DNA from: Aurantimicrobium minutum
Lineage (GTDB): Bacteria; Actinomycetota; Actinomycetes; Actinomycetales; Microbacteriaceae
Assembly (NCBI RefSeq): GCF_029893825.1
Contig: NZ_JARXXV010000001.1
Span: 434,001-498,000, forward strand
DNA: 64,000 nucleotides
Direction of reading: 5' to 3'
In this document: positions 18,709 to 27,047 of the stretch, piece by piece
Layout: each line of letters begins with the position of its first letter
Position numbering within the stretch: position 1 is the first letter of the stretch
Notes under the pieces: model-generated
Told to the model about the DNA's origin: nothing
Databases searched by the model: none
What the model saw: the letters and a program-made list of their open reading frames with translations, nothing else
Made by a program: the position numbers and the translations under genes

Positions 18709-19950
18709 CTAATAGGTGACTCGCACAAAACATCTTTCGTCACAGGGCGGTATCCAGGTGTTCGCCTCGGGGTAAAGCTCCCGCCTTTGAGTCAATACTC
18801 GCATGAGTGAGTCATCAATATTTTGCTCAGAAAGTTGACCCGAACGAACTGCAGTAGCAATTCCAGCTACTAAGGAATTGGGATCAAAATCTGCACCAGG
18901 GACATAAAGCAACACATCATTTCCGGCAGCCAATGCTGCAATCGCGTTGGAAACACGATCTGAGTACTCAGGTACGTGAGATTTTTCCAACATGGTCATG
19001 TCATCTGTAATGATCAACCCTTGAAATCCCATATCTTGCCGCAAGATGTTGTGCCAAGTAACTGAAAGAGATGCCGGCGTGGAATCGATTGCCGGAAAGG
19101 ATAAATGACCAAACATGACAAACTCTGCACCATTATCAATTCCTGTTTGAAAAGGAATTGCATCAGATTCAAGCCATTGGTCGTATGTCAATGGAGATGT
19201 AGGAACACCCACGTGTGAATCTCCAGGAGCACTTCCATGTCCTGGGAAATGTTTCAGGGTACTGATTACCGAACTGTCTTCTCCGGCAACTGCTGCGTCT
19301 ACACGTTCAGCCACACTGAGTGCATCAGAGCCAAAAGATCGCCCATAAATGAACGAGTGAGGATCGGCAGAAACATCAGCAACAATGCCGAAGTTGAGGT
19401 TGACGCCAACGCTTGTGAGCAGTTTTCCACGCCCAGAGAATGCTTCACGCGTCGCACTCACTGGTTCATTTCGAAGAGTATCGGCTCCAGCAAATGAGTC
19501 ATAAGGCAATCGTGAGATTAGACCTCCCTCTTCATCAATAGCGATCAATCGAGGAAGTTCGGCATTACCCACAAGCGACGAAGTGATTGCTTGAAGCTCT
19601 TCTGGAGTAGGCGGAATATTGCTTCCCATCAGGATGAACCCACCAAGTGAGTTAGCAGCAACGAAAGAATTTAGTGCACTTGGATCAGTTCCTGGTTGAT
19701 TCGCAATAATCAGGGAACTGATTTTCTGCTCAAGAGTCATTGTTGACATGATGTCGTCGACGTAAAACTGGACTGGATGAGCACCCCATAGTTCTACTTC
19801 GGGCTGTGAATATATGGGTGTGTAGTTGTGAGGATCACCGAAACGATCAACGGCAGGTTCAGTGAAAGTGATCACGGAAACAATCGTTGTGACGAGTAAT
19901 CCGCTAATAACGGCAATCCAAAGCCCAATTGGATGCCGTGAGTTCCCCAT
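18709..19950 (-). CDS. Glycoside hydrolase family 3 beta-N-acetylhexosaminidase
   Basis: 413 residues. A signal-anchor helix at the N-terminus ('GLWIAVISGLLVTTIVSVITF') is followed by a GH3 barrel: 'IAIDEEGGLISRL', 'KHFPGHGSAPGDSHVGVPTS' (substrate-binding KH and the catalytic GDSH loop of NagZ-type enzymes) and 'GLIITDDMTM' (nucleophile Asp). NagZ-type enzymes remove GlcNAc from peptidoglycan fragments. With the N-terminal helix this one is probably membrane-anchored or secreted and acts on cell wall. The ATG at 19950 has no clear ribosome binding site, but a -10-like TAAACT ends 6 bases before it. Confidence 0.92.
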   Translation of the reverse strand: MGNSRHPIGLWIAVISGLLVTTIVSVITFTEPAVDRFGDPHNYTPIYSQPEVELWGAHPVQFYVDDIMSTMTLEQKISSLIIANQPGTDPSALNSFVAANSLGGFILMGSNIPPTPEELQAITSSLVGNAELPRLIAIDEEGGLISRLPYDSFAGADTLRNEPVSATREAFSGRGKLLTSVGVNLNFGIVADVSADPHSFIYGRSFGSDALSVAERVDAAVAGEDSSVISTLKHFPGHGSAPGDSHVGVPTSPLTYDQWLESDAIPFQTGIDNGAEFVMFGHLSFPAIDSTPASLSVTWHNILRQDMGFQGLIITDDMTMLEKSHVPEYSDRVSNAIAALAAGNDVLLYVPGADFDPNSLVAGIATAVRSGQLSEQNIDDSLMRVLTQRRELYPEANTWIPPCDERCFVRVTY

Positions 19951-19963
19951 TACTGGAGTTTAT

Positions 19964-20233
19964 CTAAGCAAGTGATAAGAACAGCTTTTCAAGTTCAGCT
20001 ACGGAGGGAGAATTCTGTGAATTCTCGACTTCGGTCATACATTCCTGCATCGCTTTAGCAATAATGGCAAATCCTGCCTTATCGATAGCTCCTGAAACAG
20101 CAGATAGCTGCGTTATTACAGCACGGCAATCACCACCAGCTTCAACTGCAGTGATCACAGCAGCTAACTGTCCTTGGGCTCGTTTGAGACGATTGACGAT
20201 GGCTTTGTGTTCCGCGGGCGATACATCAGTCAT
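19964..20233 (-). CDS. CsoR/CstR-family transcriptional repressor, persulfide-sensor type
   Basis: 89 residues from the ATG at 20233, supported by AAAGGAG 7 bases upstream; a longer in-frame start at 20359 would run back through the upstream gene. All-helical DUF156 fold. In CsoR numbering the ligands are Cys36, His61 and Cys65. Here C36 ('GGDCRAV') and C65 ('MQEC') are present, but residue 61 is Ala. Losing the His removes the Cu(I) site and leaves the Cys pair used by CstR to sense persulfides. The neighbour is a CoA-disulfide reductase with a rhodanese domain, a typical CstR target. Start and stop codons overlap (TAATG). Persulfide sensing is inferred from sequence. Confidence 0.85.
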   Translation of the reverse strand: MTDVSPAEHKAIVNRLKRAQGQLAAVITAVEAGGDCRAVITQLSAVSGAIDKAGFAIIAKAMQECMTEVENSQNSPSVAELEKLFLSLA

Positions 20234-21882
20234 TACTGATCTCCTTTCGAGGCCATTCCAGCCTTCCATGTAAGGTAACCACCATTGAGGTTGACTACAC
20301 TGATTCCTTCTTGAGCCAAGATTCGTGCTGCTGTGTGACCTCGTTGTCCAACTTGGCAATACACAATGACGTTTTTGCCCCTCAGCGTCGCGATATGTTC
20401 ACGCAGAACATCGAGGGGGTAGTTCACACTTTCGTCAATGTGGCCATACTTGTACTCCCCTGCAGTACGAACATCCACAAGGACATCACCCGCATTCAAA
20501 CGAGTGTCTAATTCATGCCATTCGACGACTGAAGTGAGACCTTCTGCAATATTGCGATTGACATAGCCGAGCATATTGATGGGATCTTTAGCTGACCCAT
20601 GCTGTGGGTCGTAAGCAAGTTCGAGTTGAGCAAGACTACTTGCGGTAATTCCGGCAAACATTGCTGTTGAAATGACGTCAATTCGTTTATCGACACCATT
20701 ACCACCCACTGCCTGTGCGCCAAGAATAAGGTCGGTATCAGGGTCGACCATGAGTTTGAACCTCATAGTCTGGGCTCCCGGATAATACGCAGCATGATCT
20801 GCCGGATGCGTATGAATAACGCGTACTGGTCTTCCTGACGCTCGTAAGGCTTTTTCGCTCCACCCAACTGTGGCCGCCACTAAACCATCGAAAGAAAGGA
20901 TGGATGTCCCCAGAGTAGGCGTTGCAGGAACCGTGGTTACTTTTGCAATTGCATTAGCCACAGAATGACCATGACGGTTTGCCAAACCAGCGAGGGTAGC
21001 CAAGCGTTCATCACCAGAAATCGCGTCAATCTTTTCAGCTGCATCACCAACGGCAAAGATGTAGCGATCAGAGGTACGTTGCTGGGCATCTACCCAAATA
21101 CCCCCGTTAGGACCAATAGCTAATCCCGCATCCTGGGCAAGATGAATCTCTGGCTTAACACCCATGGCAGAGAAGATGACGTCTGTAGGAATGACCTCTC
21201 CTGAATCTAACGTCACACTTGTTCTCGTAAACGAGACAAATGAAGTCTCGAGACGTAGATCTACACCAGATGCTCTGACGCGTTGTGCAACTGTTACAGC
21301 CAACTCAGGATCAAGATAACTGAGCAGCTGTTTTCCACGGTGAATCAGTGTGACGGACATTCCACGCTTAACAAGATTCTCTGCAAGTTCGAGGCCGATG
21401 AAACCGCCACCGAGAATGACCGCTTTTTCTGGATTGGGATATAACCAGGCAAAAGCTTTATCCATATCTTCCACGGTCCTCATAGCAAGAACCCACTTTT
21501 CATCAACGCCATTCGGCATGACTGCGGCAGCTCCTGGAGAAAGGACCAAGTAGTCATAACGTTCTACGTAGGTCACCTTCCACACACGATCAAAGATGGT
21601 GACCGTTTTTGCCTGAAGATCTATGGAAAGAACTTCGTGTCTCACACGAACATCGAGATTGAATCTTGCACCCAGGGAAACAGGGTTTTGCAAGATCAGT
21701 GACGAACGATGTTCGATAGTTTCACTGAGGTGATACGGAAGCCCACAGTTTGCATAAGAAACAAACCCGCTGCGCTCTAAGACGACGATATGCGCACGTT
21801 CATCTAATCGCCGAAGGCGGGTTGCAGCGGACATGCCACCAGCAACACCACCGATTACAACAATCTTCTTAGGCCGCTCCAT
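20233..21882 (-). CDS. CoA-disulfide reductase-rhodanese fusion
   Basis: 549 residues. An FAD/NAD(P)-binding pyridine nucleotide-disulfide oxidoreductase ('VIGGVAGGMSAATRLRRL' at 9-26) has the single redox Cys46 in 'SYANCGLPYHL', the hallmark of CoA-disulfide reductases and NADH-dependent persulfide reductases. The C-terminal rhodanese domain (about 455-545) has catalytic Cys509 in 'VYCQVGQRG'. Such fusions reduce CoA disulfide or CoA persulfide and take part in sulfide and polysulfide metabolism. It is the first gene of a two-gene unit with the CstR-like repressor and lies directly under the palindrome at 21894-21909. No ribosome binding site; probably leaderless. Confidence 0.92.
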   Translation of the reverse strand: MERPKKIVVIGGVAGGMSAATRLRRLDERAHIVVLERSGFVSYANCGLPYHLSETIEHRSSLILQNPVSLGARFNLDVRVRHEVLSIDLQAKTVTIFDRVWKVTYVERYDYLVLSPGAAAVMPNGVDEKWVLAMRTVEDMDKAFAWLYPNPEKAVILGGGFIGLELAENLVKRGMSVTLIHRGKQLLSYLDPELAVTVAQRVRASGVDLRLETSFVSFTRTSVTLDSGEVIPTDVIFSAMGVKPEIHLAQDAGLAIGPNGGIWVDAQQRTSDRYIFAVGDAAEKIDAISGDERLATLAGLANRHGHSVANAIAKVTTVPATPTLGTSILSFDGLVAATVGWSEKALRASGRPVRVIHTHPADHAAYYPGAQTMRFKLMVDPDTDLILGAQAVGGNGVDKRIDVISTAMFAGITASSLAQLELAYDPQHGSAKDPINMLGYVNRNIAEGLTSVVEWHELDTRLNAGDVLVDVRTAGEYKYGHIDESVNYPLDVLREHIATLRGKNVIVYCQVGQRGHTAARILAQEGISVVNLNGGYLTWKAGMASKGDQ

Positions 21883-21890
21883 AGAACAAG

Positions 21891-21896
21891 TTTATA
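21891..21896 (-). promoter_or_regulatory. -10 element of the CoA-disulfide reductase operon
   Basis: On the minus strand the hexamer is TATAAA (5 of 6 matches to TATAAT), ending 8 bases before the ATG at 21882. No Shine-Dalgarno is present. The operator palindrome overlaps its upstream half. A -35 is not recognisable. Confidence 0.55.
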
Positions 21897-21909
21897 CCCC
21901 TAGGGGTAT
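21894..21909. promoter_or_regulatory. CsoR/CstR-type operator palindrome
   Basis: ATACCCCTAGGGGTAT is a perfect 16-bp palindrome with the C-run/G-run halves known from CsoR- and CstR-family operators. It lies between the end of the luciferase-like gene and the oxidoreductase start and overlaps the putative -10, so binding would block transcription. The linked repressor gene is the second gene of the unit, giving autoregulation. Confidence 0.85.
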
Positions 21910-21911
21910 CG

Positions 21912-22967
21912 TTACGGCGCGTTACTTTCCATTTCAGCGAGAAGTTCACGCACTCGAGGAACCACAACTTCCCCGTAAAGACGAATACTTTCCATGAGAT
22001 GTTCGTGAGGCAGCGTACCCAAACTGTATTTCAGGTCGAAACGAGATATTCCGAGCCCATGGATACTCCGAGCCAGCTTTCGTGCGACCGTTTCAGGCGA
22101 ACCCGCAAAAAGTGCGCCTTCAGGACCTGCTTCATGTTCAAATTGCGCACGAGTCAGAGGCGGCCATCCACGAGTGCGTCCAATACGTTCATGCATCACC
22201 TGATAGTGCGGGAACATAAGATTCTTTGCTTCGTCATCAGTAGCTGCAATAAAACCTGGAGAGTGTTGCCCAATCGGCAACGTCTCTAATTCAAGTTGAG
22301 CTAAGGCCTGGTGATACAGGTCTACGTATGGACGGAAACGTAACGGGTCTCCCCCGATGATTGCGAGCATCAGCGGCAAACCGTATTGAGCAGCCCGCAC
22401 AACAGATTGGGGACTACCACCCACACCAATCCAGGTTTTGAGCTTCCCGCCTTCAATAGTTGGGTAAACAGATTGCTCAGATAGGGCAGGACGAATAGTT
22501 CCCTGCCAGGTCACAGGACCACCATGAACCAAATGAGCAAAAAGATCGAGCTTCTCTTCAAACAGCTGTTCGTAATCTTGGAGATCAAAACCGAAAAGCG
22601 GGAAAGATTCAGTGAAAGAACCACGACCAACAATGACTTCTGCCCGGCCGTTGGAGACGGCATCTAACGTGGCAAACTTCTGAAACACACGAATGGGATC
22701 ATCCGAACTCAAAACAGTAACCGCAGAACCTAAATGAATGTTGTTGGTTTGTGAAGCGATGGCACCTAACAATACTTCTGGAGAAGAAACAGCAAAATCA
22801 TCTCGGTGGTGCTCACCGATTCCGAAGAAATTGAGCCCAACCTGGTCTGCTAATACCGCTTCAGCGGCGACATTTCTCAACACTTGAGCTTGAGTGACTG
22901 GATTTCCTTCAAGATCTACTGTGACATCACCAAAAGTGTCTAAACCAAATTCAACTTCATGTGCCAC
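21912..22967 (-). CDS. LLM-class flavin-dependent oxidoreductase
   Basis: 351 residues of the bacterial luciferase-like TIM-barrel superfamily: 'GLNFFGIGEHHRDDFAVSSPEVLLGAIASQT' and 'HLGSAVTVLSSDDPIRVFQKFATLDAVSNGRAEVIVGRGSF' are the standard blocks, and 'WIGVGGSPQSVVRAAQYGLPLMLAIIGG' follows. These enzymes use FMNH2 or F420; which one, and the substrate, cannot be read from sequence. The GTG at 22967 has AGGAG 10 bases upstream. The gene ends 18 bases before the -10 of the oxidoreductase unit, so that promoter is squeezed between the two. Confidence 0.88.
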   Translation of the reverse strand: MAHEVEFGLDTFGDVTVDLEGNPVTQAQVLRNVAAEAVLADQVGLNFFGIGEHHRDDFAVSSPEVLLGAIASQTNNIHLGSAVTVLSSDDPIRVFQKFATLDAVSNGRAEVIVGRGSFTESFPLFGFDLQDYEQLFEEKLDLFAHLVHGGPVTWQGTIRPALSEQSVYPTIEGGKLKTWIGVGGSPQSVVRAAQYGLPLMLAIIGGDPLRFRPYVDLYHQALAQLELETLPIGQHSPGFIAATDDEAKNLMFPHYQVMHERIGRTRGWPPLTRAQFEHEAGPEGALFAGSPETVARKLARSIHGLGISRFDLKYSLGTLPHEHLMESIRLYGEVVVPRVRELLAEMESNAP

Positions 22968-23112
22968 GCGGAATCCACTCCTATATTTCTTCGATTACCT
23001 GTTCAGGATAAGTGGTTTATAGAGTTTTCTATTCCCAGTGTGCTCAAATATGGCAGACTTAATAGCGGAGCTACCCAAAGCCGGGTTTCTCTTTCCATTC
23101 ACAACGGATCGT

Positions 23113-23130
23113 CCGGCACGTACCTGCCGG
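23113..23130 (+). promoter_or_regulatory. Hairpin just before the ribosome binding site of the ABC ATPase gene
   Basis: CCGGCA, six bases, TGCCGG, followed within 2 bases by the GAAGGAG ribosome binding site and the ATG at 23150. It may tune translation or mRNA stability. No riboswitch class is recognised in the 182-base upstream region. Confidence 0.4.
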
Positions 23131-23149
23131 TGAAGGAGCAGTAATAGTC

Positions 23150-24226
23150 ATGGCTACAGTTACATTTGATAACGCCACTCGCCTCTACCCCGGAACAACA
23201 AAGCCCGCGGTGGACAAAATCAACCTCAAGGTTGAAGACGGCGAATTCCTCGTACTTGTCGGACCTTCGGGTTGCGGTAAGTCAACTACCTTGCGCATGC
23301 TTGCAGGCCTCGAAGAGGTCAACGGTGGTCGCATTCTGATTGGTGACCGTGATGTCACTGACGTTCCACCTAAAGACCGCGACATTGCCATGGTTTTCCA
23401 GAACTACGCTCTCTACCCTCACATGACAGTTGCTGAGAACATGGGCTTTGCCCTGAAGATCGCTGGCGTAAAGAAGGAAGAGCGAGCAGAACGAGTACTC
23501 GAAGCTGCAAAGCTACTCGACCTCGAGCAGTACCTCGACCGTAAGCCTAAGGCTCTTTCTGGTGGTCAGCGCCAGCGTGTAGCCATGGGACGCGCAATTG
23601 TGCGTAAGCCTCAGGTATTCCTCATGGATGAGCCACTGTCCAACTTGGACGCAAAGTTACGCGTTCAGACTCGTACCCAGATTTCATCTCTTCAGCGTCG
23701 CCTCGGTGTCACCACTGTTTACGTGACCCACGACCAAGTAGAAGCTCTGACGATGGGTGACCGCATTGCCGTGCTCAAGGATGGTCTTCTTCAGCAAGTC
23801 GGTTCACCACGTGACCTCTACGAAAGTCCTGCAAACCAGTTCGTTGCAGGTTTCATTGGCTCTCCTGCGATGAACCTCCTTCCCTCGAAGGCTGTTTCCG
23901 GTGGGGTTGAATTTGGTAACGCTTCTGTCAAAGCAGATATCAAAGCAACAGGTGCTGTCACTGTAGGAATTCGACCTGAAGACCTCACCGTCAACAAAGA
24001 CAAGGGCCTCAAGGTCACAGTTGATGTTGTTGAAGAACTCGGTGCAGATGGCTACCTCTACGGCCACGTAACCATCGATGGGGTTGAACACAACATCACT
24101 GTTCGTGTTGACGGACGCAACCACCCGATGCGCGGAGATGAAGTTTTCGTTCTCCCCGTAGAGAAGCACGTTCACGTGTTTGACGCATCCAGCGGTAACC
24201 GCATTTCAGGTGCCGTAATCGACTAA
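23150..24226 (+). CDS. ABC sugar-importer ATP-binding protein (UgpC/MsmX type)
   Basis: 358 residues. The nucleotide-binding domain has Walker A 'GPSGCGKST' (about 39-47), Q-loop 'VFQNYALYPHMTV', signature 'LSGGQRQR' and Walker B 'VFLMDEPLSNLDAKLR'. A C-terminal OB-fold (TOBE) domain (about 235-358) ends in 'VFVLPVEKHVHVFDASSG'. This is the carbohydrate uptake (CUT1) subfamily, whose ATPase often serves several importers. No permease or binding-protein gene is adjacent, so it fits a shared ATPase. A stable hairpin lies 42 bases after the stop. Confidence 0.93.
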   Translation: MATVTFDNATRLYPGTTKPAVDKINLKVEDGEFLVLVGPSGCGKSTTLRMLAGLEEVNGGRILIGDRDVTDVPPKDRDIAMVFQNYALYPHMTVAENMGFALKIAGVKKEERAERVLEAAKLLDLEQYLDRKPKALSGGQRQRVAMGRAIVRKPQVFLMDEPLSNLDAKLRVQTRTQISSLQRRLGVTTVYVTHDQVEALTMGDRIAVLKDGLLQQVGSPRDLYESPANQFVAGFIGSPAMNLLPSKAVSGGVEFGNASVKADIKATGAVTVGIRPEDLTVNKDKGLKVTVDVVEELGADGYLYGHVTIDGVEHNITVRVDGRNHPMRGDEVFVLPVEKHVHVFDASSGNRISGAVID

Positions 24227-24267
24227 CTCACGTGTGAATCCATCTGGATTTCACCACTGGTGCAATG

Positions 24268-24296
24268 GTGCCCGCGATCTTTCAGGTCGCGGGCAC
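24268..24296 (+). terminator. Stem-loop after the ABC ATPase gene
   Basis: GTGCCCGCGA, nine bases, TCGCGGGCAC: a perfect GC-rich 10-bp stem in the 95-base gap before the DUF4032 gene. The T-tract after it is poor (TTCACTTTA). It could be a weak terminator or an mRNA 3'-end stabiliser. Confidence 0.6.
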
Positions 24297-24321
24297 TTCA
24301 CTTTAGAGAAAAGAACACACA

Positions 24322-25659
24322 ATGAGCGGTTCCCTCAACATCACAGCTGCCGCTGTTGAACCTGGTCTACTTTCACTTCCTTGGGATATCCCCCTGGATG
24401 AGTGGCCTGACGACACCATCACTGCACTTCCCAAAGGTATTTCTCGACACATCGTTCGTTTTGCGCAACTCGATGGCTACGTCATTGCCATCAAGGAAAC
24501 CACTGATGAGATGGCCCAGGGCGAATATGAGATGTTACGCAGCTTGCAAAAAATTGAGGTACCCTGCGTTGAACCAGTAGCTGTTGTTCAAGGTCGAACA
24601 GATAGAGAAGGTAATCCGCTTCCCTCAGCACTCGTCACACGACATTTGAAATTTTCTATGCCTTTTCGCGCACTGTATTCGACAACACTTCGACCTGAAA
24701 CGGCACAGCGTCTAGTCGATTCACTTGCCCTATTACTTGTGCGCCTTCACAATATTGGTTTCTTCTGGGGGGATGTCTCTCTCTCCAACACTCTTTTCCG
24801 GCGAGACGCAGGCTCCTTTGCTGCATATCTCGTAGATGCAGAAACAGGAAGACTCTACGAAAGCCTCACCACAGGCCAACGGCAACATGATCTGGAAATT
24901 GCGCGCGTCAACATTGCCGGAGAGTTGATGGACATCCAAGCAGGAGGCAAATTAGACCAGGCAATTGACCCAGTTGCAACAAGTGATCGCATCATGGCCA
25001 GTTATGAAACCCTCTGGCACGAGCTCAATGATCCTGAACTGCTCGAACAAAATGAACTATGGAAGATCAATAAACGAGTACAACGACTCAATGAGCTTGG
25101 CTTCGATATTGAGGAACTTTCAATCAAGACTGACGCAGATGGCACCAAGGTCAAAATTCAACCTAAAGTTGTCGATTCCGGCCACCATGCACGTCGACTA
25201 TTACGTTTGACTGGTCTCGATACTGAAGAAAACCAGGCACGTCGCCTTCTCAATGACTTGGATGCCTATGCAGCAACTGTAAGCCTGCTCAATCTAGATG
25301 AAGAAGTTGTTGCACACTTGTGGCTCACAAGAGTATTCGAGCCAGTTATCAGGGCTGTCCCTGAGAACCTCGACAGCAAGCTCGAACCTGCTGAGGTTTT
25401 CCACCAAGTCTTGGAACACCGATGGTTTATGTCCCAAGAACAATCACGCGATGTTCCCCTCAATGAAGCAGTTCGTGATTACATCGAGAATGTATTGCAG
25501 TATCGCCGAGATGAAGAACTCGTTATCAATCCCCCGACAGGAACCTTCACGGCTGCAGTCGACATCATCCATGATTCAGACGATTTCGAATACACGGATG
25601 AGCCCATCCCCCCGCGTGGTGCAGATGAACCCGTGCGAGATTGGCGTGACCTGGTTTAG
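24322..25659 (+). CDS. DUF4032 protein with kinase-like fold
   Basis: 445 residues. The N-terminal ~220 residues look like an atypical kinase: 'VIAIKETTDEMAQGEYEMLRSL' (candidate ATP-binding Lys and pairing Glu), 'HNIGFFWGDVSLSNTLFR' (resembling the HxDxxxxN catalytic loop, with Gly-Asp) and 'AYLVDAETG' (in the place of DFG). The rest is the DUF4032 domain found mainly in Actinobacteria. Function is unknown; lipopolysaccharide-kinase-like folds are the nearest relatives. It starts 95 bases after the sugar ABC ATPase and is followed 9 bases later by the MDR enzyme gene. Confidence 0.82.
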   Translation: MSGSLNITAAAVEPGLLSLPWDIPLDEWPDDTITALPKGISRHIVRFAQLDGYVIAIKETTDEMAQGEYEMLRSLQKIEVPCVEPVAVVQGRTDREGNPLPSALVTRHLKFSMPFRALYSTTLRPETAQRLVDSLALLLVRLHNIGFFWGDVSLSNTLFRRDAGSFAAYLVDAETGRLYESLTTGQRQHDLEIARVNIAGELMDIQAGGKLDQAIDPVATSDRIMASYETLWHELNDPELLEQNELWKINKRVQRLNELGFDIEELSIKTDADGTKVKIQPKVVDSGHHARRLLRLTGLDTEENQARRLLNDLDAYAATVSLLNLDEEVVAHLWLTRVFEPVIRAVPENLDSKLEPAEVFHQVLEHRWFMSQEQSRDVPLNEAVRDYIENVLQYRRDEELVINPPTGTFTAAVDIIHDSDDFEYTDEPIPPRGADEPVRDWRDLV

Positions 25660-25668
25660 CCTGTAGTC

Positions 25669-26649
25669 ATGAGAGCTGCTGTTGCCGTCAGTCAAAACCC
25701 AGATAACCCCCTTGAAGGATTAGTCCTCCAAGAAATTAACGAACCTGAAGTACAACCAGGTTGGGCAAAAGTACGACTTGTTTCTGCTTCGTTGAACCCC
25801 CACGATGTGTGGACCCTCAAAGGTGTGGGGCATCCTGCAGATCGCATTCCAATGACCTTGGGGTGCGATGGTGCCGGATACACCCAAGACGGTAACCCTG
25901 TCATCATTTATCCAGTCATAGCTGATGCTGCACGAGGCATGGGCGATATGACTATGGACCCACAACGTTCGATTATCAGCGAACTGTATAACGGTACATT
26001 TGCCGAGTACATTGTTGTTCCAGAAGCAAATCTTGTTCCTAAACCCGAATGGCTCAGTTTCGATGAAGCAGCTGCCATGGGTATCGCCTGGGGTACGGCA
26101 TATCGAATGCTTTTCACTCGAGCAAACTTGAAAGCCGGTGATCGAGTACTTGTTCAAGGAGCTTCCGGTGGAGTAGCAAGCGCCGCCATCGCCCTAGCTA
26201 AAGCAGCTGGCGCCACGGTGTACGTCACTGCTCGGGATGAGAGAAAGAGGCAGTTTGCTCTCGATCTGGGTGCAGACGCAGCTTTTGAATCTGGAGCTCG
26301 ACTACCTGAACGAGTAGACATTGTTGTCGAGACAATAGGTGAAGCAACATGGTCTCATTCACTCAAGGCTCTTCGTCCAGGCGGAACCGTGGTGATCTGT
26401 GGTGCTACGAGTGGACCCAATGCCAATGCAGACCTCAATAGAGTTTTCTACCAACAGCTCAGCATCATTGGATCTACTACGTGCACACTGGCTGAGTTTT
26501 ATAGTTGCCTCCGTGTGATGGAGGAGTCAGGGGCCCGACCTGTTATTGATCACACTGTGGATTTAGACCAAATCACCAATGGTTTTGAATCATTAATTGA
26601 TGGACAAAACCTCGGAAAGATTGTTGTTCACATCAGTGAGGAGAAGTAA
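25669..26649 (+). CDS. Zinc-type alcohol dehydrogenase / quinone oxidoreductase (MDR family)
   Basis: 326 residues. GroES-like N-terminus with 'SASLNPHDVWTLKGVG' and 'TLGCDGAGYT'; nucleotide-binding motif 'VLVQGASGGVASAAIALAKAAGATVYVTA' (Rossmann AxGGVxxxA type, NADPH-preferring quinone reductase style). The structural-zinc Cys quartet is not seen, so it is most likely a zinc-free quinone reductase-like enzyme. Substrate unknown. Nine bases separate it from the DUF4032 gene, and it converges on yjdM. Confidence 0.88.
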   Translation: MRAAVAVSQNPDNPLEGLVLQEINEPEVQPGWAKVRLVSASLNPHDVWTLKGVGHPADRIPMTLGCDGAGYTQDGNPVIIYPVIADAARGMGDMTMDPQRSIISELYNGTFAEYIVVPEANLVPKPEWLSFDEAAAMGIAWGTAYRMLFTRANLKAGDRVLVQGASGGVASAAIALAKAAGATVYVTARDERKRQFALDLGADAAFESGARLPERVDIVVETIGEATWSHSLKALRPGGTVVICGATSGPNANADLNRVFYQQLSIIGSTTCTLAEFYSCLRVMEESGARPVIDHTVDLDQITNGFESLIDGQNLGKIVVHISEEK

Positions 26650-26652
26650 GAC

Positions 26653-27003
26653 TTAAAGAACTTTCTTCACAACTGATGACTTGAGTTGCATTTGGCCAAA
26701 ACCATCAACTTTGCAGTCGATGTCATGCCCGTCAGAAGCGCCAGGTACCAAGCGAATGTTTCGAACTTTGGTCCCCACCTTGATGTCCTGAGGGAAGCCT
26801 TTCACTTTGAGCCCCTTGATCACAGTGACAGTGTCACCATCAGATAGAACGTTTCCGACCGAATCTTTAATGATTGAAGAATCGTTGGCTATGTCTTCTT
26901 CAGGATTCCATTCGTGTGCACATTCTGGACAGACCAGCAGGGCGCCCATCTCATAGGTATATTCACTTGAGCAGTGGGGGCAGGGAGGCAGAGTTTCTGA
27001 CAT
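26653..27003 (-). CDS. yjdM: YjdM (PhnA-like) zinc-ribbon protein
   Basis: 116 residues, standard for the family. N-terminal zinc ribbon '[25 protein letters not shown]' (Cys at about 8, 11, 27, 30) and the conserved C-terminal barrel '[39 protein letters not shown]...[20 protein letters not shown]'. It was named for a link to phosphonate genes, but the family is widespread without them and its function is not established. It stands alone between two plus-strand genes. Confidence 0.93.
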   Translation of the reverse strand: MSETLPPCPHCSSEYTYEMGALLVCPECAHEWNPEEDIANDSSIIKDSVGNVLSDGDTVTVIKGLKVKGFPQDIKVGTKVRNIRLVPGASDGHDIDCKVDGFGQMQLKSSVVKKVL

Positions 27004-27047
27004 ATCAATCCTTTGAACCTCGAAAACATATCACGTAGCCTGTTGAT

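Noticed and set aside
23113-23130. Riboswitch upstream of the ABC ATPase gene
   Set aside because: Only one 6-bp hairpin is present and no conserved aptamer core of a known class is seen.
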